A stretch of DNA of 64,000 nucleotides from Piscicola geometra (lineage: Eukaryota; Annelida; Clitellata; Hirudinida; Piscicolidae), in NCBI GenBank assembly GCA_943735955.1, contig OX030964.1, positions 1,592,575 through 1,656,574 of the forward strand. The letters run 5' to 3'. Numbering within the stretch: the stretch's first letter is position 1; every line of letters starts with the position of its first letter. Of the stretch, positions 25,301 to 40,502 are shown piece by piece. A program made the translations under genes and the position numbers. Under the pieces are notes generated by a model that was given only the letters and a program-made list of their open reading frames with translations, had not been told where the DNA came from and did not search any database.

Positions 25301-27312
25301 AAAGGAGTGAGAGGAGGATATAAAGGAGTGAGAGGAGGATATAAAGGAGTGAGAGGAGGATATGAAGGAGTGAGAGGAGGATATAAAGGAGTGAGAGGAG
25401 GATATGAAGGAGTGAGAGGAGGATATAAAGGAGTGAGAGGAGGATATGAAGGAGTGAGAGGAGGATATAAAGAAGTGAGAGGAGGATATAAAGGAGTGAG
25501 AGGAGGATATAAAGGAGTGAGAGGAGGATATAAAGAAGTGAGAGGAGGATATGAAGGAGTGAGAGGAGGATATGAAGGAGTGAGAGGAGGATATAAAGGA
25601 GTGAGAGGAGGATATAAAGAAGTGAGAGGAGGATATGAAGGAGTGAGAGGAGGATATAAAGGAGTGAGAGGAGGATATAAAGGAGTGAGAGGAGGATATA
25701 AAGAAGTGAGAGTAGGATATAAAGGAGTGAGAGGAGGATATAAAGAAGTGAGAGGAGGATATAAAGGAGTGAGAGGAGGATATAAAGGAGTGAGAGGAGG
25801 ATATAAAGGAGTGAGAGGAGGATATAAAGGAGTGAGAGGAGGATATGAAGGAGTGAGAGGAGGATATAAAGGAGTGAGAGGAGGATATAAAGGAGTGAGA
25901 GGAGGATATAAAGGAGTGAGAGGAGGATATAAAGAAGTGAGAGGAGGATATAAAGAAGTGAGAGGAGGATATAAAGGAGTGAGAGGAGGATATAAAGGAG
26001 TGAGAGGAGGATATGAAGGAGTGAGAGGAGGATATAAAGAAGTGAGAGGAGGATATAAAGGAGTGAGAGGAGGATATAAAGGAGTGAGAGGAGGATATGA
26101 AGGAGTGAGAGGAGGATATAAAGAAGTGAGAGGAGGATATAAAGGAGTGAGAGGAGGATATAAAGGAGTGAGAGGAGGATATAAAGGAGTGAGAGGAGGA
26201 TATAAAGGAGTGAGAGGAGGATATAAAGGAGTGAGAGGAGGATATAAAGGAGTGAGAGGAGGATATGAAGGAGTGAGAGGAGGATATAAAGGAGTGAGAG
26301 GAGGATATGAAGGAGTGAGAGGAGGATATAAAGGAGTGAGAGGAGGATATGAAGGAGTGAGAGGAGGATATAAAGAAGTGAGAGGAGGATATAAAGGAGT
26401 GAGAGGAGGATATAAAGGAGTGAGAGGAGGATATGAAGGAGTGAGAGGAGGATATAAAGGAGTGAGAGAAGGCAGTAATTACTGGGAACTTTGCGCGCCC
26501 ATTCAACAATCATGCGCAACTCCACGAAGGCTGAGTGCATCATCTCGTTGATGCTGAACTGTTGTTGTTCTTGTTGTTGTTGTCGTTGGAAGTATAAATG
26601 TTGTTGTTGTGGATCAGATGATGTGCTGTCTTCGTTTTTAAAGTTGTTGTTATTGTCGGCATCATTGTTTTGTTGGAACAAGTAGCCAGGTTGTTGTTGT
26701 TGTTGGAGAGTTGTTGCTTGGTTGGTGATGAGACCTTTGGAATGGTGAAGTAACAATGAAGAACTTTCTTTTTTATGTCAATGATAAAAACAAACAAAGA
26801 TATATAACTTTATATGTCAATGATAAAAACAAACAAAGATATATAACTTTATATGTCAATGATAAAAACAAACAAAGATATATAACTTTATATGTCAACA
26901 AAGATGTATAAAAGAGTGACAACAACAACAAGAAGGACAACTGGGGTATGGAGGGATGAGTTCTGGATGGGTGGCAGTCAGTTCCTGGATCACCGAGTCG
27001 TACTCACTCTCCACTCCATCCATCCTTCCTAGCTCCTCTGTTCATAATCAGTTCAATTGTATCATTTTATTTATCTTTATTTAAACACATAGGACACAAT
27101 TACTGAGTAATCATTCTAATATAATTGTTTAAAGTGATGGTTGAATTAGATGCAGCAGCAACTGCAACCCGCAAAGAAGTCAAGCCAGAAAGGGCCTGAA
27201 GAGAGGTCGCCCGACGTCATCACTCCGTCAGTTGTTGTGACGCTGTCGTCGTCATTGTTGTTGTCATTGTTGTTGTCAACATGATCATATTGTTCGCAAA
27301 TGCTTAGTAGGT
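16327..27312 (-). CDS. Nuclear receptor, hinge and complete ligand-binding domain (NR4A-like); DNA-binding domain not found
   Basis: Seven minus-strand exons join in phase: 27169-27312, 26942-27037, 26483-26734, 21595-21679, 18501-18596, 18216-18307 and 16327-16562 (stop 16327-16329), about 333 residues. The first exons form an N-, D- and Q-rich hinge. The receptor signature follows: [19 protein letters not shown] runs into [19 protein letters not shown] (helices 3-5). Next come a beta-turn segment ([14 protein letters not shown]), [20 protein letters not shown] (helices 7-8), a helix 9-10 region ([20 protein letters not shown]), and a C-terminal AF-2 helix LVIEMM that fits the coactivator motif. 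By eye, the helix 5-turn segment and spacing most resemble NR4A (Nurr1/HR38). HNF4-like is the alternative. No C4 zinc-finger DNA-binding exon is visible on the minus strand between 27312 and 28622. It may lie beyond the neighbouring genes or be absent. Confidence 0.85.
16577..18055. repeat. GT-rich minisatellite filling a nuclear receptor intron
   Basis: About 1.5 kb of ggttgttgtgtggt-type units (14 bp, with shorter and longer variants) lies between the last two receptor exons, from 15 bp upstream of the final acceptor to about 160 bp from the preceding exon. Confidence 0.95.
18320..18490. repeat. (TCA)n-derived repeat filling a short receptor intron
   Basis: The intron 18308-18500 is almost entirely atc/tca triplets. 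They form a higher-order unit of about 48 bp containing acttcgtcatcatcgtcacc, present three times. Confidence 0.9.
18875..21590. repeat. 21-bp G-rich minisatellite in receptor intron
   Basis: About 128 copies of ggtggcagtggagtggtgagg show scattered substitutions (gtcagtgg, gtagtgg, gagtgg) and a few indels. The array ends 4 bp before the splice donor of the exon at 21595-21679. Long Ser/Gly/Val frames across it are repeat translations. Confidence 0.97.
21685..22440. repeat. ggttgtgtgtgt irregular repeat in receptor intron
   Basis: About 750 bp of TG runs punctuated by ggttg begins a few bases upstream of the acceptor of exon 21595-21679. Confidence 0.95.
22621..26466. repeat. Very regular 21-bp minisatellite, about 183 copies
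   Basis: The unit is gaggatataaaggagtgaga (plus g). Almost no length changes occur in 3.8 kb. Three frequent variants differ at two positions (ataaagg, atgaagg, ataaaga), and a rare double variant (atgaaga) occurs near the left end. Because 21 is a multiple of 3 and the unit lacks stops in several frames, frames of over 1,300 codons appear on both strands. The array ends 16 bp from the donor of exon 26483-26734. Confidence 0.98.
26770..26900. repeat. 39-bp tandem repeat, three copies
   Basis: tatgtcaatgataaaaacaa begins each 39-bp unit. It sits in the receptor intron between exons 26483-26734 and 26942-27037. Confidence 0.9.
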
Positions 27313-28622
27313 CTATTGAATGTTTTCTTATTGAAATTACAGGATAATTTATTTATTGCTGAAAGGAAAGTCTTTGTGAGCAGAGTGTGTGGGTCTTTGC
27401 CATGCCACACGTCTGCTCCACGCGTGACTCTTCCAACGCACACCAGCCCTCCAGCGACGTGCAGTGCTTCAGGATTGTGTGGCGGGTTCGAAGAGCATTG
27501 AGTCTTCAGTTGTTTGTCTCTGTGTAATCCAACAGGCACCTCCTGCAGTCTACCATTACAAAGAGTCTTATCGCACTGCAACAGTTCCAAGAGTCAACAG
27601 AATCTCAAAGTGTCTCAAACGCAAGGAAGTTATTGGTACAGTGATGACTTCTTGCACTACAAATGATCCTCAGAAGTTCCACAAACGAATTCTGCAAACT
27701 CAAGGCCACCACTCCTTTTATACTCTCACACACACACATAAGTATTACATATTAGCGCTTATATGCATATGCAGTGTGTATGTGTGTCTGTATGTGTATG
27801 CCTGTGTCTGTGTGCATGTATTCATATATCTTTTAATATTAGTTGTATTATGATTATATTTATCTCATGTGAAGTTAAATGATTAGTATAATAATTTTGA
27901 ATAACTTTGAAATATTAAAAAAGCTTCAAAGCTAAATTCGATCAGCATTTTTGTTACAAAAAACAAATATTAATTCAGCCTGTTATGAAAAGGCTAAAAA
28001 AACATACACCCAGGCATACAAGCACACAAACATATTAAAAACTAAAAATAAATCTAGGCAGAGAAACACAAACACTCAATAGTATTCACAAAAACCTTCA
28101 CGTTTGTGTGTATGTCTGTGGAGTGTAAACACGGTCGACCTTGCAGAAAACCTTGCTTGGTCGCAATAATCAAATCTCTTCTTCCTATAAATTGCGATTC
28201 TGCTTTTTTAGTTTTAAGCTTCTTATTCGTTTCATCTCAAGGCCGTTTTTATTATTGTAGAAACAAAAAACTGAATTCTTTTTATTCCTTTTATCTTCAA
28301 TGCATAAAGAGAATTTAAGTAAGAATCCTTAATTATTACAAATCATGATACAAAATTTATTTAAAATAAATTTAATAAAATTTAAATATTATAAAATATA
28401 TTAAACAGTTTACAATATTTTAATAAATTACATGAATTTTATATACCATTTCTATGTTTCTGTTGAGTGAATTTACTATTCTTTCACTTCGATTTATTAC
28501 CGTTTTGTAAACTCAACAAATTGTTCTTTAATAAATCTTTTAAAACTTTTAAGTATTTCACCGAAGTCTACGTTTTCAGACTGAACTTTAAAGTCTAAAG
28601 CGAAGAAGGCAGAAGGAGCAAG
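27313..28622. other. Head-to-head interval between receptor fragment and SRRM2-like gene
   Basis: No coding exon was recognised. 27350-27720 is complex sequence open on both strands but lacks zinc-finger cysteine spacing or other motifs. 27730-28600 is AT-rich. It must contain the SRRM2-like promoter and probably another receptor intron or exon. Confidence 0.5.
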
Positions 28623-31523
28623 ATGTACAACGGCATCGGCCTGGAGACGGCCAGAGGGAGTGGCACGAATGGCTACGTCACCAGGAACCTAGCGTTCATA
28701 AAGAACAAGACGACGAGGGTAGAGTACAAGGGCGACGATGACCTGAAGAGGCTGGACAGGGAGCTGAATAGACAGCCTGACCAGGGCATTCTGGAGCATG
28801 AGAGGAAGAGGCAGGTGGAACTCAAGTGTTTGGAGATGGAAGATCTGATGGAGAAGCAGGGGTGGGTGGGATGAGTGCTCATCAACTAACTAAACAATTT
28901 ATTTTATTTATTGATTAAGTTACAGTTAATTAATTTTCAAAGTGTTTGTAACATTGCGAAGTGCATAGATGGCGCACTGACTGACGCAGGTACAGCGAGG
29001 AGGAGATTGAGAGCAAGGTGGGAGCCTTTAGGTCCATGCTGATCCAGAAGGAGGAGATGAAGGCGCCCAAGAAGGCCCTCGATGCTTCAGGAAGACCCAT
29101 GTACGTGTGTGTGTGTGGGTTTATTTTGCTCATGTGTTATGCATTGTATGGTCATCACTACCTCACTCCTACCACCACCACTCCACTCTTACCACGCCAG
29201 TTTGAAGTCTTCTCACCAGGCGGCAGAGGCGACACAGGCGCGCAACGAGCAGCTGAAGAGGGCATTCGGCATTGCAGACGACTACACCGACGGCTCGTCC
29301 TTCCTCGAGAGGAAGAAGAAGGAGGAGCAGAAGGCCGCCCTCGAGAAGTCCGTAGTCTTTCGTCATCTTTGCTGACATTTTAGTATTCATTAAATTATAG
29401 TTTGTTAAGGGTTTGTGAGGGCTGATCATGATGTCATCTCGAACAGGGCATTGCCACTCGTGAACAAGGAAGGGGCTCAAGAAAAGGAAAGTAGTGATGA
29501 TGATGATGATAATGCTGATAGTAGTAGTAGTAGTAGTAGTAGTGAAGAAGAACAGAAGAAGAAAATGAAAATGACTAAGAAATCTAAAAATAAAAGTAAA
29601 AGGCATGACAGTAGTGATGATGATGATGATGAAGATAGAGAAGTTAGAAAAGGTGGTAGTGATAAAAGGAGACATGGCAGTGTTGGTGATGATGATAGAA
29701 AGGTGGTGAAGGATGAAGGCATGAGGGAGAGAAGAGAGAGGGGGAGAGATGTGGGTGAAGGAGGGAGGAGGGAGTTGGAGTGGATTGGTGGCAAGTGGGT
29801 GGAGGCTGTAGCGAATGAGAGGAGGAGGGATGGAAGGAATAAGAATGCAGACCTGTACAAGTCACTGCTGAAGAGACCACCAAACAAAAGAGCTTCGTCT
29901 GGTAGTGATGATGATGATGTTGGAGGAAGAGGGACACTCAAGTCACAGGTCAACGTGGTGGCATCCAAGACCACATCTTCATCTGACAAGCATGCAAGCA
30001 AGAAGAAGAGGCATGAGTCACCAGTGAATGACAGAAGAAGGAATGAGTCACCAGTGAATGACAGAAGAAGGAATGAGTCACCAGTGAACGATAGAAGAAG
30101 GAATGAGTCACCAGTGAATGACAGAAGAAGGCATGAGTCACCAGTGAATGACAGAAGAAGGAATGAGTCACCAGTGAACGATAGAAGAAGGAATGAGTCA
30201 CCAGTGAACGATATAAGAAGGCATGAGTCACCAGTGAACGACAGAAGAAGGAATGAGTCACCAGTGAACGACAGAAGAAGGAATGAGTCACCAGTAAACG
30301 ACAGAAGAAGGAATGAATCACCAGAGAACGACAGAAGAAGGAATGAATCACCAGTGAACGATAGAAGAAGGAATGAGTCACCAGTGAATGACAGAAGAAG
30401 ACATGAGTCACCAGAGAACGACAGAAGAAGGAATAAGTCACCAGTGAACGATAGAAGAAGGAATGAGTCACCAGTGAATGACAGAAGAAGACATGAGTCA
30501 CCAGAGAACGACAGAAGAAGGAATAAGTCACCAGTGAACGACAGAAGAAGGAATGAGTCACCAGAGAACGACAGAAGAAGGAATGAGTCACCAGTGAACG
30601 ACAGAAGAAGGAATGAGTCACCAGTGAACGACAGAAGAAGGAATGAGTCACCAGTGAATGACAGAAGAAGGAATGAGTCACCAGTGAACGACAGAAGAAG
30701 AAATGAGTCACCAGTGAACGACAGAAAAAAGGATAAATGGGGAATAAAAGATAAAATAAAAAATGATGAGTCACCAGTGAGAGAGAAGAGGAGAGAACAG
30801 AGGAATGAAGAGTCTGCAATGATTGAGAGAAGAATGGATGACAGAAAAAGAGAAAGATCTGCCATGGGTGAGAGAAGGAAGGATTCTCCATTGAAAGAAA
30901 AAAGAAAGGATGAATCTGCAGTGAATGAAAGAAGGAGGAATGAATCTGATGGCTTTGATGGAAGGAGAAAGACGTCTCCAACGATTGAGAGAGGAAGAAA
31001 TGAACCTGTGCTGGATGACAGGAGAAGGAATTGGTCTAGGATGAACGACAGAAGGATGGATGGATTAAGAATGAACGACAGAAGAATAGCTGAAATGAAT
31101 GACAGAAAAAGTAAATCTCCAGAGAGAAGGAGAGAAAAGGGTAATGGAGGGGAAGAAGGAAGAGATGATAGAGGGGCAAGAGAGCACAGAGAGGCGGGCA
31201 GGAGGGGTGGCAAGGAGACATACAGAGGCATACAGAACGATGCTTCAGAGATCGAGGCGATCAAGGCGAGAAGGTCTCAGCACTCCTCGAGCAGTCCTTC
31301 GCCGCCCAAGAAGGTCTCCAAGAAGTCGTCGTCGAGGAGGGGACAACGCTCATCCTCCTCTTCATCATCCCCTGACCCCATGAAGCGAAAGAGATCACCA
31401 TCATCATCATCATCATCGTCGTCATCATCGTCATCGTCATCATCATCTTCAGAAACCAAAAAGAAGGAAAGGGGGAGTAGAGGGGCAGGAGGAGGGAGGG
31501 GGAGGGGGCGTTCTTCAAGCTGA
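28623..31523 (+). CDS. SRRM2: SRRM2/CWC21-type spliceosomal SR-related protein
   Basis: Four exons join in phase: 28623-28861, 28990-29100, 29201-29347 and 29447-31523, giving 857 residues. The N-terminus (MYNGIGLETARGSGTNGYV, then ILEHERKRQVELKCLEMEDL) is the highly conserved cwf21 domain of SRRM2/Cwc21, which contacts PRP8 and the U5/U6 core in the catalytic spliceosome. The next exons encode the conserved AFGIADDYTDGSSF helix. The long last exon is Ser/Asp/Lys-rich, then carries about 24 tandem decapeptides of the type NDRRRNESPV (about 30010-30725), more degenerate RRK and ESP-rich sequence, and a C-terminal poly-Ser tract with basic ends. The decapeptides take the place of the RS/SRSRTP repeats of vertebrate SRRM2. 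The protein is presumably nuclear. The start is the first ATG and matches the family exactly. Confidence 0.93.
30010..30725 (+). repeat. 30-bp coding minisatellite in SRRM2-like gene
   Basis: About 24 units with core agaaggaatgagtcaccagt. Substitutions are mostly N/H, V/E and K/E changes, and the length is always 30 bp, so the frame is kept. Confidence 0.95.
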
Positions 31524-32348
31524 AGGCTTCAAAAGGACCTATTCAATCGTTTTCTTTAATGGAACATTATGTATGTCATAGAATTATTATTATTATCTTA
31601 TACTTATCAATGTTTTGTGACATTCTGCGGAATGAAAACTTCTAACAGTGTTTGTTTGCCGTTCCGATTTGTTAACAATTCGTTCGTTAGGGATGCACAT
31701 CAAAGGGTGAAGACTGCACTCACGCCACTTTGGAGTGGGAAGAATTATTGAGAAGAACTTTGACCAGCGAAAGCAGGAGCGCACCATCACACTCCAAGAC
31801 AAATATTGACAAATTACTTTTTAGTTTTCTTACAAAAGCAGAAGCACAAGAGACCCAAAAGGGAAGCATGCAACAACGATGAACATCCAATTCTCCGTGA
31901 TGAAGTTGAGGAAGCGATTAAATCACCAGAGAAAGGAAGCAGACCCTTTCACTACCAAAAAGGGGGAAAAGATCCGGACTCCAGGATCGCCGCCCATGGG
32001 ATTAACCAACGCCATCGCACAATCTCTCATCATCTGACTTCCAAAGAAAAGCAACCTACAACTTACTTTCAGTGATAGAGAGATCTGACTTATTGCCGTT
32101 CCATAATGTTAATTAAAACAATTGTTTGCCCTTCTCCCTGACCCTCTTTGGATCCACTCTATATTTAGTGCTTGAACCAAACGCATATGCACTTGCATTT
32201 ATACACAAGTTGCTCGCTAAACAATTTTCTCGTTTCTGTCACTTTTCTTTTTAGATTGCTTTAAGACTTAAAGTTCAAGTAATAAGAGCTAATGAGCGTT
32301 CTGAAACAAATTACTTTTATTAAACAATAAACCAGAGAAACGACATTA
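31524..32348. other. Intergenic or UTR DNA between SRRM2-like and NOA1 genes
   Basis: Non-repetitive, moderately AT-rich DNA with short frames only. It would hold the SRRM2-like 3' UTR and the NOA1 promoter. Confidence 0.5.
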
Positions 32349-37034
<4,686 letters not shown>

Positions 37035-37216
37035 CCTCTTGCTCCTCCTCTCCTTGGTGCAGTGCCGGGTGAAACATTCAAGTGCATGTCAGCATTGCAG
37101 TCTGAAGAGGAGACTTCCATCACGCCTTCCTGCATCTCCTCGAGAAAACTCTCATCGAAACTACTTATCAGTGAATGCAACCCGTGCGGCATTCAGACAC
37201 ACCTTTATTAGACGAT

Positions 37217-37222
37217 AATAAA
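37217..37222 (+). terminator. Probable NOA1 polyadenylation signal
   Basis: AATAAA lies about 180 nt after the NOA1 stop codon. It is on the plus strand, in the tail-to-tail interval with the zinc-finger gene. Confidence 0.55.
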
Positions 37223-37330
37223 CAGCCTCAGTAGCAAGTGTACAAAATTAGGCGAAATAAAGGAGTGGAATCGTTGCCACTGCAGTCTTCAATCAGATGA
37301 CGAATGCCCTTAAAAGGATTTATTTAGCGC

Positions 37331-37336
37331 TTTATT
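37331..37336 (-). terminator. Probable zinc-finger gene polyadenylation signal
   Basis: AATAAA on the minus strand, about 340 nt beyond the stop codon of the C2H2 gene. The intervening DNA includes GAT-triplet repeats (37540-37670). Confidence 0.5.
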
Positions 37337-37675
37337 AAAGTTCCTAAACACTGCTCTTGGTGTACATTTGTTCAAATAAGGGTCTGCTATGTACATGTGT
37401 GTTGCTGTTGGTGACGTAGGCGGTGGTGATGGTCGTGAGAGAAAAGTATGATGCTGGTGACTGGTCTGACCGATGACGAGCAATGGCAAGGCTTTTGCAC
37501 CTTCGAGGACCACCAAACAAGTGCTTTCAGAGCTTCATTTTAATGATGTTGTTGATGATGATGATGTAGAGGAGATGATGATGATGATGATGATTTAGAG
37601 GAGATGATGATGATGATGATGATGATGTAGAGGAGATGATGATGATGATTTAGAGGAGATGATGATGATGAGGCG

Positions 37676-39805
37676 CTAGAGGATGTCAGGCATGACGACT
37701 CGCTCGTACTCCCCGTGGTGTCTGATGATGCGGTCGATTGTTGCTGAGTCGATGTTGTCTGCGTCCATGGCAACGTCATCATCATCAGCACCCTCGTTAG
37801 AGATGTGTGCACTGGTGTTGTCGTTGTCATTGTTGTTGTTGAAAGAGGGTGAGCCGTAATTGTTGTTGACAAAGTCGTAGTAGTTGCGGGTGTCTTGGGC
37901 TGGTTGGTATTGTTGGAGGTTGTTGTTGTTGTTGAAGTGTTGTTGTTGTTGCAGTTGGCGGTTGTAGTGGTGGTCGTGGAGGGAGAGGTCGGTGTGCAGT
38001 TTGGTGTGTGCCTTGAGACACGAGATGCGAGCGAACTGCTTGTCGCAGAGAAAGCACGTGTACGGCCGGTAGTTGGTGTGCAGGCGCATGTGCATCTGCA
38101 GACTGTTTATCTGCGTGAAGCCGCGCATGCAGACTCGACATCTGTGTGGAGTGTGGCATTGTTTTCCCAGTGCATGAAACACCATCACCACTCATACCAA
38201 CACTACTACTACTACTAATTCTCCCACCATCACTGCTACAACTACAATCATCAGCACCCTCTGACTTGTGGGGTCTCTCGATGAGGTGGGTCTTGACGTG
38301 TCTGTTCAGGTCGGAGGACTTGGTGAAGCCGCGACTGCACGTCTTGCACAGGTAGGGTCGTTCTCCCGTGTGCGAGCGCATGTGCACCTTCAAGCTGCTC
38401 ACCTGGCGTGGTGGCATTGTTGATGTGGTGTTGTTGTTGTTGGGGTGGTCGTCGGAAGAGGTTGTTGTAGTTGTCATGGTGTTGTTGGGGTGGTAATGGT
38501 GATGAAGGGAGGAGAGGTGGAGTGAATGGGCGAAAAGTGATGGAAGAGATGAACCTGTGTGAACTGGCTGTTGCACGTGTCACATGTGAATGGCTTCTCT
38601 CCAGTGTGTGTTCGCATGTGTGTTTGCAAGTTAACCTGTGGTGCCAGTCAAGACGCTCTTGGTGACGGAACTTGATGCGGTGCTCTCAGTATGATCCTAG
38701 CATCAATAACACTATAGCACCTTCTCAACAAGACACTTCAATCTATTTTTATTATTTTTTAAAGAGGTTTAATATTAAGACTGCTTCAAAACCATAATTA
38801 CAAATAATGATTAACTTATATAGTAAAAATTATATCCTAATATTTCCAATAATATAAATAGTTAAAACTGATGATATTGAAATGAAGATGGACGAAGAGA
38901 GATGTCACCTTGTTGGTGAACTGTCTGAGGCACTCCTTGCACTCGTAAGGTCGCTCGCCCGAGTGCACCCTCATGTGCGTCTTCAAGTTGCATGCCTGCC
39001 ACGCGTGGTGGTGGTGGTGGTTGGTGGAGTTTGCAGAAGTTGGAGAGAGAGTGAAAGAGGGGAGTGGTGGAGGGAGAAATGTGGAGTGGTGGAGGAAGAC
39101 ATTCTGATGAGCATGGTGTGAAAGGAAAAAAGGATGAAAGATATTTCATTTATGAACATATCTTTAAAGTTTTCTGTTTTAACTGATAGGAAGTGAAAAG
39201 GGTAGGAAGATGGTTGATTGGAAGTCACCTGTGTGAACTGCTTCTCACACAAGTGACATGCAAAAGTCTTTTTGCTGATGTGGATTGTGTGAGAGGTTGG
39301 TGCATGCATGAGTTGTGGTTGCAGTTGTTGCTGCTGGTCGAGAAGCTGGTCGTTGTAGTGCATGTATGTCCTCTTGTGGACATTCTGCATGTGCGAGAGC
39401 AGATGTGCTTTCGCGATGAAGTTCGATGGGCAGTGTGGGCAACTGAGGGTTGGTCAGTGACGATATGGCTTATAAAATGTGAAGTGGATATAGAAATGAT
39501 GAAGATGAAGGAGGGGTATTTGAGGTATTGAAATTATGGAATGAGGGAGTGGTAGTATTGGGATGATGGGATATGGGGGGAAGGGAGTGGTACTTGAGGT
39601 ATGCAATGTCGTCGTAGTCCTCGTCAATAGCCTCCTTCTTCACCAAGTCCTCATGGTAAAGCGTCTTGAAGCCTTCTGTGTGGTCGGTCACCAAGATGGA
39701 CTTCATCTGGTTGTTCTGGCCACTTTCGACGCTGATCGTTTGCTGGTGCAACTCGTTGGGCGGGCAAATGAGGTAGATCTCCTGCGGCAGCATCTCATCA
39801 CTCAT
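37676..39805 (-). CDS. Seven-finger C2H2 zinc-finger protein
   Basis: Six exons join in phase: 39594-39805, 39229-39442, 38909-38995, 38555-38635, 38266-38402 and 37676-38141, giving 398 residues. The N-terminus (about 70 residues) is acidic and unrecognised. A first finger starts [19 protein letters not shown] spacer rich in Q and H follows, then six contiguous fingers with TGEKP-like linkers: [60 protein letters not shown] and [12 protein letters not shown] each begin one. The C-terminal 90 residues are N/Q/D-rich. It is a likely sequence-specific DNA-binding nuclear protein. The orthology group cannot be assigned. Three introns fall at the same place within successive fingers, just after the FTQ/FTN motif and in phase 0. 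It is head-to-head with COX6C. Confidence 0.9.
38870..39230. other. Introns of the zinc-finger gene
   Basis: Introns are short (about 150-270 bp) and AT- or GT-rich without long arrays, unlike the receptor and NOA1 genes. Confidence 0.6.
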
Positions 39806-40502
39806 CTCGACAATCCTGCTACTTTCTATGTTGAATGGCGGATGAGTGGGTAGAAGGCCATTTCATCGAGAAAAAAACATATTTCTGTGAAATTTCATTC
39901 GGCGATGCTGTCTTATTGCTAGATTAATTTGCGAGACCAGCTGAGTACATGGAAAACTGATAAATTTTCGAATATGTTCAGCGCTTCAAAACGGCTCACA
40001 AAATATCAACTAAATATGATGCGCTTGACTTCAAACTTATAACATCCATGAAATTTATTTAAAAAAGAAATTAACATTGAGAAAGAAAACTACCTTTTAA
40101 GAAATAAAAACAAAAATTCAAGTTTGAAACCGTTCTCGTAACAATTTATCAGCGGAAACAACACTTATTTTTTTTACAGAGTGGGTAGAGTAATGGCAAA
40201 AACGTCGGTTGCAAAGACTAATTTGATTTAAGTAAAATTATATTTAATTTTAATTCTTATAATGAGTATCATCAAAATAATTTTTTACATTTTTTCTCAT
40301 ATCCTAAAAATATTCATTCTTTGAGTACAGAAATAAACATTGAAACTTATCTTTGCATAAGTTCGACCTTCATCATCGTTATTATTGTAATAAAGTTCTT
40401 TTCTAATTGGTAAATTATAAAACATGTTTCAAAACTATTCAGATTTGATTAACTAGATAAATCTCAATATTACATTTTTCTATTTATTTTTATTATTCCT
40501 TG
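39806..40502. promoter_or_regulatory. Divergent promoter interval between zinc-finger gene and COX6C
   Basis: About 700 bp of AT-rich DNA separates the two start codons. No exon, repeat or clear core promoter motif is visible. Its role as shared promoter DNA is inferred only from gene orientation. Confidence 0.4.

Noticed and set aside
22621..26466. CRISPR array
   Set aside because: Units are directly contiguous without unique spacers, and the genome is eukaryotic.
21638..26756. Frames of 1,300-1,600 codons on both strands (SHSFISS-, LLSLLYI- and RGGYKGV-type repeats)
   Set aside because: They are translations of the 21-bp array and flanking TG repeat, open on both strands at once, and lie between receptor LBD exons that splice in phase.
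27285..27853. Receptor DNA-binding domain or an independent small gene
   Set aside because: Cysteines present (CDKTLCN, CRRCLL) but no C-x2-C-x13-C-x2-C spacing or GFFKR-type helix in any frame.
29477..31264. Long minus-strand frames opposite the SRRM2-like last exon
   Set aside because: Shadow of the 30-bp coding repeat; the plus strand carries the conserved cwf21 domain in phase.
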